A stretch of DNA of 5,713 nt from positions 1 to 5,713 of the forward strand of contig JAFDCT010000146.1 in NCBI GenBank assembly GCA_019312695.1, in the 5' to 3' direction. The notes beneath the pieces are model-generated. The model worked only from the letters and a program-made list of their open reading frames with translations. It was not told the DNA's origin and did not search any database. Shown here one piece after another: positions 1 through 4,639 of this stretch. Numbering within the stretch: the stretch's first letter is position 1; each line of letters begins with the position of its first letter. Position numbers and translations under genes: made by a program. Origin of the DNA: Deltaproteobacteria bacterium. Lineage in GTDB: Bacteria > Desulfobacterota > Desulfobulbia > Desulfobulbales > BM004.

Positions 1-28
1 ACAAGGTGTATAGGTATTTTTACTGCAT

Positions 29-46
29 TTAGGTATTAATACCTAA
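29..46. promoter_or_regulatory. 18-bp perfect palindrome, operator-like
   Basis: TTAGGTATTAATACCTAA is its own reverse complement over all 18 bases. The half-site TAGGTATT occurs once more as a direct copy at 11-18, 19 bases (about two helical turns) before the copy starting at 30. Perfect palindromes of this size with an extra spaced half-site are typical of binding sites for dimeric transcription factors. No gene start is visible beside it, so the target and the regulator are unknown. A chance AT-rich palindrome or a transcript hairpin are alternatives. Confidence 0.4.
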
Positions 47-170
47 TGGGAGGAAAAAGCAAGTATTTTTTTAGTTTTTCTTGAAAAATACAACTAGTTA
101 AAAGTCTATCCGGGATAGTTTTAAGAGATGTTTATGGAGTGATATGAAAAAATAAGGAACCGAATGAAAT

Positions 171-207
171 GTATTTACGGATCAATGAAGGCGGCTTCAG
201 TAAATAC
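171..207. other. Two-part hairpin downstream of the cytochrome gene
   Basis: GTATTTAC (171-178) pairs perfectly with GTAAATAC (200-207). Directly inside, TGAAG (186-190) pairs with CTTCA (195-199) around a GCGG tetraloop. The two stems are contiguous on the 3' side and separated by a 7-base bulge (179-185) on the 5' side. It lies about 46 bases beyond the stop of the leftward cytochrome gene, so it could shape or stabilise the 3' end of that transcript. No uninterrupted U-tract follows on either strand, so it is not a textbook intrinsic terminator. Confidence 0.4.
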
Positions 208-252
208 CTTGTAATAATTTAAAGGCAGGAACAGTTGTATGCAATGATAAAT

Positions 253-576
253 CTATTCATTTAAAAATCTGATTATTGCTTTGCGCTTGGCGCTGGAAAG
301 ATGAATGAAGGAAGGCATTCTTGACTGGGGATTCATTTTCTGGGGGTTATGGATGTATTTATCAATCCAGCCAGCGCTTCGTCGGTTGGCCACGGCGGTA
401 AGATCCGGTCCCATTCTTCCCCCCCTGCCATTGTATGTGTGGCACTGGCTGCAGCCTTCCTGAAAAAAAAGTTTTTCGCCATCATAAATGCCGGAACATC
501 CTGATACGATCTGCGTAACTAGAAGAATTAGGCCCATAACAAAAAGACAGCGGACTGATTTAATTACGATGATCAT
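253..576 (-). CDS. Monohaem c-type cytochrome lipoprotein
   Basis: This 107-residue protein is a small electron-transfer cytochrome probably anchored to a membrane facing the periplasm. The N-terminus has basic residues, a hydrophobic stretch (about 10-24) and a lipobox V-S-G-C with the lipidated cysteine at 27. Haem attachment is CSQCH at 42-46. Downstream are the class I hallmarks G-P-D-L (56-59) and a likely axial methionine at 87 in the S-R-M-P-S context, followed by a final helix (about 94-107). Starting at the ATG at 576 is needed to give a full signal peptide; Met14 would leave it too short. The Shine-Dalgarno is weak, and the gene sits 23 bases after the PP-loop gene, probably co-transcribed. 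The stop is TAG; read-through would add only 23 unremarkable residues before TAA, so I treat it as a true stop. The electron partner is unknown. Confidence 0.9.
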   Translation of the reverse strand: MIIVIKSVRCLFVMGLILLVTQIVSGCSGIYDGEKLFFQEGCSQCHTYNGRGGRMGPDLTAVANRRSAGWIDKYIHNPQKMNPQSRMPSFIHLSSAKRKAIIRFLNE

Positions 577-599
577 TGTCTTGTATTTGCAGGGAAAAG

Positions 600-1616
600 T
601 TATTTTTTTAACCAGGGTTTGGATAAGGCATCAGCAAGAGGACGGGCATAGAGGTACTGTTGTAAACCGTTCTGTTCAGCAGTGATCTTTACAGGTTTCT
701 GCCCTATGACAGATTTTTTTGCATAACGCACTACCAGGGCAGCAGCCGTATCAATTTCTTCTGGTTCAACACTATTCCTCAGAATCGCCGTTGGTCCAGG
801 TATTTCGACAGTTTTAAGAAGCCAGTCACCCGGTTGGAGCTGGGTTTCAATTTTTTCGTTTTCCTCCTCAGTGCGGCCTATTACAAGCCAGCCACCGGTA
901 GGCAGGCTGAATTGGCGGCCCACCAGCAGAAGCAGCATATCTTCCGGCACGATCTTCTTGTTTTGCTGATAATAGGCTTCTACCCTGGCACTTAATATTG
1001 GATCGGCGAGAATGCACCCCCCGGCCGGGCTTGGATAGTCAGTAATGTTATAATGTTCAGCCAGTTTCATCTGTGGGGTCCGGCTGCGGCCACTGAAATC
1101 AAAAAGTTTGTTCCGGTCAATAAGACCATCACGTTCAGGCAGGGTTGGCTCAAGATTTTTGGCACATAGCGGCCGTACCAGTAAGCCTTCACAACCGCTG
1201 TCCCGTTCGATGACCCGTAAAGCATCGCGCCGCTGTGACATGGGACGCTGGCCAACAACCTCACCGGTTACCAGAAATGACGCCCCGAGTTCCGGCATCA
1301 TTTTTTTTGCTTCTGAAAGCAGAAAAATCTTGCAGTCCATGCAGGGATTAAAGTACCTGCCAAAACCATGCGCCGGTTTTTTGAGCAGTTCAAGGTACTG
1401 GAGTGTGACATCCCTTAATATGACGTCGATGCCAAATTTTTCTTTTGTTTTTTTTATGTAGTCTTCTTTTTTGAGTAAAAGCTCATGGCCAAAAAAGGGT
1501 GTAACGAATTTAACGGCAACAACTTTTATACCCTGATCAGCCACCACGCGGCAGGCCAGGGTGGAATCAAGGCCGCCGGAATATAAAGCAAGTGCGGTTA
1601 TCTGTTTTTCTGCCAT
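600..1616 (-). CDS. PP-loop tRNA sulfurtransferase-like protein (ThiI/MnmA-like) with C-terminal NFACT-R-like domain
   Basis: This 338-residue cytoplasmic protein is an ATP-pyrophosphatase-type enzyme predicted to thiolate a tRNA uridine. The PP-loop S-G-G-L-D-S is at 13-18. A C-M-D-C pair at 92-95 and Cys201 in P-A-G-G-C are candidate sulfur-carrying or cluster/metal ligands. The stretches T-G-E-V-V-G-Q-R-P-M-S-Q (117-128), G-R-S-R (176-179) and D-Y-P-S-P-A-G-G-C (193-201) fit the ThiI-like PP-loop family often mislabelled as a tRNA methyltransferase. Residues from about 225, including G-G-W-L-V-I-G-R and G-P-T-A-I-L, resemble the small NFACT-R-type RNA-binding domain fused to this family. 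The ATG lies 4 bases after the recN stop, suggesting translational coupling; no strong Shine-Dalgarno is seen. The exact tRNA position (s4U8 or s2U34) cannot be told from sequence. Confidence 0.85.
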   Translation of the reverse strand: MAEKQITALALYSGGLDSTLACRVVADQGIKVVAVKFVTPFFGHELLLKKEDYIKKTKEKFGIDVILRDVTLQYLELLKKPAHGFGRYFNPCMDCKIFLLSEAKKMMPELGASFLVTGEVVGQRPMSQRRDALRVIERDSGCEGLLVRPLCAKNLEPTLPERDGLIDRNKLFDFSGRSRTPQMKLAEHYNITDYPSPAGGCILADPILSARVEAYYQQNKKIVPEDMLLLLVGRQFSLPTGGWLVIGRTEEENEKIETQLQPGDWLLKTVEIPGPTAILRNSVEPEEIDTAAALVVRYAKKSVIGQKPVKITAEQNGLQQYLYARPLADALSKPWLKK

Positions 1617-1620
1617 ATGA

Positions 1621-3342
1621 TTAAACCCTATCTTCTGTCCTTACGTGCCGGCCCTTTTTTAAAAGTTCTTTGGCAAATGCCAGGGTTTCGTCATTTACAG
1701 CATGGCCAGCAAGCATACGGGCAATTTCATCCAGCCTGGAATCTTCATCAAGGAGGCTGATCTCTGTTATTGTCCGCTTATCATGCTGAGTTTTGGCAAC
1801 CCTGAAGTGCTCATCGGCCTTGGAAGCTATCTGCGGCAGATGTGTGATGCAGAGAACCTGGTGGTGACCAGACAGCTCTTTTATTTTCAAGGCAATGTCC
1901 TCTGCTGCCTGGCCGCCTATGCCGGCATCAACCTCATCGAATATCACTGTATCGACCTGATCCCTGCGGGCCAATATACACTTGAGTCCCAAAAGCAGCC
2001 TGGAAAGTTCTCCTCCAGATGCTATCTTTGCCAGGGGTTTTATGGACTCGCCCGGGTTGGCGGAAAACATGAATTCAATATGGTCCCAGCCTGAAGGTGT
2101 CAGTTCAGAAAGTTTTTTTTCAACAGTTTTAAATTCAGCCTTGAATTCAGCTTTTGTAAAGCTCAAAGTGCTTAATTCGTGGCTGACGGCCTGTTCGAGC
2201 CTAGCAGCTGTTTTTTTCCGGCTTTCAGACAGTTGCGCTGCCTGCCTTATCAGTTCCTTTTCAAGGACTGCCAGCTGTTTTTTGATATCTGCAAGGGCCT
2301 GGTCCATGGTGTCAAGGTCAGCAAGCTCCTGCTCAGCCTTTGCGGCAAAGCGAATGACCTCTGCCAAGGATGATTGCGGGCCGCCGTATTTTCTTTTCAG
2401 TTTCTGCAGCAGGTCGATACGAACCTCAATTTCTTCAAGCCGTCTGGGGTTGCTTGGTATGTTATCCAGGTACTGGTTCAATTGAAGGGCCAGATCATTC
2501 AGTTCAAAGCTTGAATCTGTTATCCTTTCAGCTAACTCATTGAGTGAATCATCGTATTGCGCCATCTGTTCAATGTTTTTCCGAATCAGAAATACACCGC
2601 TGACTACAGTATCAGCTAAAATATCGCAACTCATGCGGCCCAGTTCCATGAGAGTGTCCGATGACTTGAGAATTTTTTTCTCGGCAAACAGTTCTTCATC
2701 TTCTCCGGCTGTGATGGAGGCTTCTTCTATCTCTCGCAGTTGGAATGACAACAAATCACGTTGCTGTTCCCGGTCCTGTTCCAGTTTTTGAAGCTCTTGC
2801 TGCTGTGTCTTTAAACTGGTCCAGCGGGTAAAGATTTCCCCGAATTCTTCACGTTCGGCCCACAGTTCACCCACAGAGTCTATGAAATTAAGATGATTCC
2901 GGGGATTCAGAAGGACCTGGTGTTCATGCTGACTGGCAACAGAAAAAAGGTTTTCACAGACGTATTCAACAAGTGCCGCCGTGGCCATGCTGTCATTGAT
3001 AAAATAACGGCTTCTGCCATGTCTGCTCAGGATCCGTTTGAGTATCAGGCTGTCGTCAACAGCAAATCCTTTATCAAGCAGTGCCTGCCACAGGTTTTTT
3101 TTCTCCGGGGTCATATCAAAAAAAGCCTCAACAGAAGCGGTATCAGTCCCGGTCCTGATCCAGGCATTTGAGGCTTTGCAGCCGGAAAGCAGATTCAATG
3201 CCTGCAGGATAATGGATTTTCCTGCTCCGGTTTCTCCTGTCAGCACAGCAAGTGATGAGGAAGCCGGACGTTTATCTGCCCTGAAAACCAGGTGTAGTGA
3301 TTCAATGAGAGCCAGATTGTTAATCTTTATTTCACGAAGCAT
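1621..3342 (-). CDS. recN: DNA repair protein RecN
   Basis: This 573-residue SMC-like ATPase acts in recombinational repair of double-strand breaks; the length is close to the usual 550-570. The N-terminus (M-L-R-E-I-K-I-N-N-L-A-L-I) is family-typical. Walker A G-E-T-G-A-G-K-S is at 36-43. A long coiled-coil-rich middle (about 160-390, many K/E/Q/L heptads) separates it from the C-terminal ATPase half, with the ABC signature A-S-G-G-E-L-S-R near 441-448, Walker B V-I-F-D-E-V-D-A-G near 466-474 and the switch histidine in C-I-T-H-L-P-Q near 501. All catalytic motifs are intact. A short basic/serine insertion (about 21-30) precedes the strand leading to Walker A. The ATG has no Shine-Dalgarno just upstream. 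It is the first gene of the leftward set and is divergent from the DtxR-family gene. No recognisable LexA box was found. Confidence 0.97.
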   Translation of the reverse strand: MLREIKINNLALIESLHLVFRADKRPASSSLAVLTGETGAGKSIILQALNLLSGCKASNAWIRTGTDTASVEAFFDMTPEKKNLWQALLDKGFAVDDSLILKRILSRHGRSRYFINDSMATAALVEYVCENLFSVASQHEHQVLLNPRNHLNFIDSVGELWAEREEFGEIFTRWTSLKTQQQELQKLEQDREQQRDLLSFQLREIEEASITAGEDEELFAEKKILKSSDTLMELGRMSCDILADTVVSGVFLIRKNIEQMAQYDDSLNELAERITDSSFELNDLALQLNQYLDNIPSNPRRLEEIEVRIDLLQKLKRKYGGPQSSLAEVIRFAAKAEQELADLDTMDQALADIKKQLAVLEKELIRQAAQLSESRKKTAARLEQAVSHELSTLSFTKAEFKAEFKTVEKKLSELTPSGWDHIEFMFSANPGESIKPLAKIASGGELSRLLLGLKCILARRDQVDTVIFDEVDAGIGGQAAEDIALKIKELSGHHQVLCITHLPQIASKADEHFRVAKTQHDKRTITEISLLDEDSRLDEIARMLAGHAVNDETLAFAKELLKKGRHVRTEDRV

Positions 3343-3612
3343 ATGGAGATAAGGAGCAGTTTTTTTAGTTATGCCTACAAAAGCAGCCTCTGATAAACTC
3401 AGTTGACCCTGAAAATAACACCTGCCGGTTGAGTTAATTAGTAAAGCTGATATCCTTTCTATAGCGCAATTACTGGAGAACGCAATAGAACTTGACTCGT
3501 CCAGAAATTAATGTAAAAAGTAAGAATTACAATAAAAAAAGATGCCGGGCCCGTATGATTTCGAAAATGTTCTAATCTTTTCATATTGCCGAAAAGTTAA
3601 CCAGAGAATCCA
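3343..3612. promoter_or_regulatory. Divergent promoter region between recN and the DtxR-family gene
   Basis: These 270 bases must drive recN leftward and the metalloregulator rightward. Rightward, TTGACT (3492-3497) with a poor -10 TAAAAA 16 bases later (3514-3519) is one weak candidate; TATGAT at 3554-3559 is a better -10 but lacks a good -35. An inverted repeat CTTTTC (3577-3582) / GAAAAG (3591-3596) lies 16 bases before the regulator's start and could be an autoregulatory operator. A GC-rich self-complementary CGGGCCCG lies at about 3546-3553. No convincing recN promoter was picked out on the minus strand. Confidence 0.35.
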
Positions 3613-4062
3613 ATGAGTAAATTGATCAGCCTCAGCGCCAGCCTGGAAGATTATATTGAAGCCATTTTTCATATTGTAGATGAAAAAAAGGTGGCCCGGG
3701 GCAAGGAAATAGCAAAGAGACTGAAGGTAAGCCGTGCTTCAGTTACAGAGGCTCTGCGCTCACTTTCCAAAAAAGGCCTGATTCATTATGAGCCGTATGA
3801 AGTTATCACCCTGACTGAGAAAGGCAAGGTGGTAGCTGAGGATGTTATCCGGCGCCATGAAGCGCTTAAGGAGTTCTTTATCAAGGTGCTGGCAATAGAT
3901 GATACAATTGCCGAAGAAAGTGCCTGCCGCATTGAACATGCAGCACCACCGGAAGTTATAGACCGGCTGATCCGTTTTGTTGAATTTATGGAGGTCTCCC
4001 CCAGCGAAGGCGCTGCTCTCATAAAGGGTTTTTCCGAATATTGCAAAAAGGGCAGGATATAG
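3613..4062 (+). CDS. DtxR/MntR-family metal-dependent transcriptional regulator
   Basis: This 149-residue cytoplasmic repressor is likely controlled by Fe(II) or Mn(II). An N-terminal winged helix (about 10-75) includes the recognition region V-S-R-A-S-V-T-E-A-L-R-S-L (39-51) and a wing ending in L-T-E-K-G (67-71). The metal-binding and dimerisation domain follows. By family alignment, likely ligands are D13 and E16 in L-E-D-Y-I-E, H82 in R-R-H-E, and C105, E108 and H109 in C-R-I-E-H. Cysteine rather than glutamate at 105 is the DtxR/IdeR-like choice and leans towards iron, without proving it. There is no C-terminal SH3-like domain, so it is of the short MntR-like architecture. The Shine-Dalgarno is weak. 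The stop is TAG; read-through would add 12 unremarkable residues. It converges on the selenoprotein gene, 22 bases between stops, with no visible terminator. Confidence 0.93.
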   Translation: MSKLISLSASLEDYIEAIFHIVDEKKVARGKEIAKRLKVSRASVTEALRSLSKKGLIHYEPYEVITLTEKGKVVAEDVIRRHEALKEFFIKVLAIDDTIAEESACRIEHAAPPEVIDRLIRFVEFMEVSPSEGAALIKGFSEYCKKGRI

Positions 4063-4084
4063 AAAGTATTTTCCTGTTATTTAA

Positions 4085-4306
4085 TTACAGTCCCTTTATG
4101 AGGTTGATAATTTCATCGACTTGGGGAAATCTGCCTTTGTCGGATTTTGAAAAAATCATTTTGCCGTCAACTGCAACGTCAAAAACACCGTTGGAACCGG
4201 CAATCAGTTCAATATCAGCCCCAAGATTTTTTTTCAATTCGTCTCCCATACTGGAAGCCCGGGGAAGATAATTTCACTGCTTGCAGTATTTAATCGATAC
4301 CTTCAT
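4085..4306 (-). CDS. SelW/Rdx-family selenoprotein with in-frame UGA (Sec) in CxxU
   Basis: Read leftward from the ATG at 4306, this frame gives 73 residues if the TGA at 4276-4274 (codon 11) is selenocysteine; the stop is TAA at 4087-4085. The protein starts M-K-V-S-I-K-Y-C-K-Q-U-N-Y-L-P-R-A, the diagnostic start of the SelW/SelT/SelH (Rdx, CxxU) family. It continues with G-x-x-G-x-F-D-V (37-44), D-G-K-M-I-F-S-K (47-54) and G-R-F-P (58-61), all family hallmarks. The fold is thioredoxin-like and the predicted role is thiol/selenol redox chemistry in the cytoplasm; the exact substrate is not known for bacterial members. The Shine-Dalgarno AAGGAGG (4314-4320) is ideally spaced, and a sigma70-like promoter lies just upstream. 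Gene callers that treat UGA as stop see only 10 residues, so this gene is easily missed. A Cys-to-stop mutation is a weaker explanation, because UGA sits exactly at the Sec position and a SECIS-like hairpin follows. Confidence 0.92.
4236..4273 (-). promoter_or_regulatory. Bacterial SECIS-like element after the UGA
   Basis: Counting from the first base after UGA, CUUCC (nt 17-21; 4257-4253) pairs with GGGAG (nt 27-31; 4247-4243) with one U-G wobble, closing a five-base loop AGUAU. The loop has a G in its second position followed by U. AAUU (nt 1-4) can also pair with AAUU (nt 35-38) as an outer stem. A hairpin at this distance with a G near the 5' side of the apical loop fits the general description of bacterial SECIS elements that bind SelB. 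A competing fold pairs UCUUCCC (nt 6-12) with GGGAGA. Confidence 0.7.
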
Positions 4307-4313
4307 GGATTCC

Positions 4314-4320
4314 CCTCCTT
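4314..4320 (-). promoter_or_regulatory. Strong Shine-Dalgarno of the selenoprotein gene
   Basis: On the minus strand AAGGAGG lies 7 bases before the ATG at 4306. It is the best ribosome-binding site in the window and fixes the start of the UGA-containing frame, supporting the view that the frame is actively translated. Confidence 0.85.
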
Positions 4321-4344
4321 TTATGGTTATTCAATATTGCAGCT

Positions 4345-4373
4345 ACTATATAAGGTAATGAGGTTAAGGTCAA
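4345..4373 (-). promoter_or_regulatory. Sigma70-type promoter of the selenoprotein gene
   Basis: On the minus strand, -35 TTGACC (4373-4368; 5 of 6 to TTGACA) and -10 TATAGT (4350-4345; 5 of 6 to TATAAT) are separated by exactly 17 bases. This predicts a transcript start near 4338 and a 5' leader of roughly 30 bases. It is the clearest promoter in the window. Confidence 0.7.
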
Positions 4374-4393
4374 AGGGGGGAACGAGAAAATTT

Positions 4394-4405
4394 GGATTAC
4401 AATCC
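4394..4405. promoter_or_regulatory. Near-palindrome upstream of the selenoprotein promoter
   Basis: GGATT (4394-4398) and AATCC (4401-4405) form a perfect inverted repeat around a central AC. It lies about 20 bases upstream of the selenoprotein -35, where an activator could bind. It is short, so chance is a real alternative. Confidence 0.25.
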
Positions 4406-4489
4406 CATTTTAAAAATAATTAGTAAATGAAATAATATTTGCCCTGCTTGTGCCGGACGTCTAATCCCTGGCCCCAAAATATTTTTTAT

Positions 4490-4518
4490 TTGCACTGTGC
4501 TCATTCTAGCAGTATATC
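4490..4518 (+). promoter_or_regulatory. Weak candidate promoter for the dGTPase-like gene
   Basis: TTGCAC (4490-4495) and TATATC (4513-4518) are 17 bases apart. Matches to consensus are only 3 of 6 and 4 of 6, so this is a tentative placement; it would give a 5' leader of about 115 bases. Confidence 0.25.
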
Positions 4519-4592
4519 GAGGGCCTTCAGATTTTTTAACTCTATAAATCTCAAAGAATTAATTATATAGACAGAAAGCAGCATGAACTGAG

Positions 4593-4615
4593 TGTAGTCT
4601 GTAATTGCAGACACG
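4593..4615 (+). other. Hairpin in the leader of the dGTPase-like gene
   Basis: GTCTG (4597-4601) pairs with CAGAC (4608-4612), continued inward by a U-G pair to an AAUU loop. It extends outward past a bulged A (4596) through U-A, G-C and U-G pairs to 4593/4615. It ends 24 bases before the ATG at 4640 and is followed by an A/T-rich run without a solid U-tract. It may influence translation of a gene with no Shine-Dalgarno, or be a weak attenuator; neither is shown. Confidence 0.35.
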
Positions 4616-4639
4616 GTTTAATATTTGCCAGATAAAATT

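Larger units (their letters stand above)
1..252. other. AT-rich intergenic segment, no supported gene
   Basis: No reading frame on either strand looks like a real protein. The longest start-to-stop frames are a 16-codon frame (164-214) and shorter ones with no family resemblance. The segment lies downstream of the leftward cytochrome gene and probably upstream of, or between, genes outside the window. It contains an 18-bp palindrome (29-46) and a two-part hairpin (171-207), listed separately. Composition is clearly more AT-rich than the genes to the right. Confidence 0.7.
4307..4639. other. Divergent AT-rich intergenic region
   Basis: This 333-base stretch separates the leftward selenoprotein gene from the rightward dGTPase-like gene. 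It contains the selenoprotein's Shine-Dalgarno and promoter, a near-palindrome at 4394-4405, a weak rightward promoter candidate (4490-4518), an imperfectly placed inverted repeat AGATTT/AAATCT (4529-4534 and 4546-4551) and a hairpin (4593-4615) before the downstream gene. No coding frame or tRNA-like fold was recognised. Confidence 0.6.

Noticed and set aside
164..214. 16-codon frame starting ATG with GGA a few bases upstream
   Set aside because: Too short, no family resemblance, and it overlaps the two-part hairpin at 171-207.
1702..3352. Several rightward frames of 64-167 codons
   Set aside because: They lie antisense to recN, whose Walker A, signature and Walker B motifs are intact; the rightward products are Ser/Cys-rich and resemble no known protein.
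3371..3406. 11-codon rightward frame with AAGGAG upstream in the recN leader
   Set aside because: The spacing from AAGGAG is too long and the frame ends after 11 codons with no similarity; the apparent ribosome site is probably coincidental.
4063..4090. Possible bidirectional terminator between the convergent genes
   Set aside because: Only a 4-bp CTGT/ACAG pairing is present, too weak for a terminator.
4060..4101. Pyrrolysine read-through of the DtxR-family gene
   Set aside because: The protein already has normal MntR-like length and the 12-residue tail is unremarkable and overlaps the convergent gene.
4041..4271. Rightward 76-codon frame
   Set aside because: It is the antisense shadow of the SelW-like gene, which has a clear family match, promoter and Shine-Dalgarno on the other strand.
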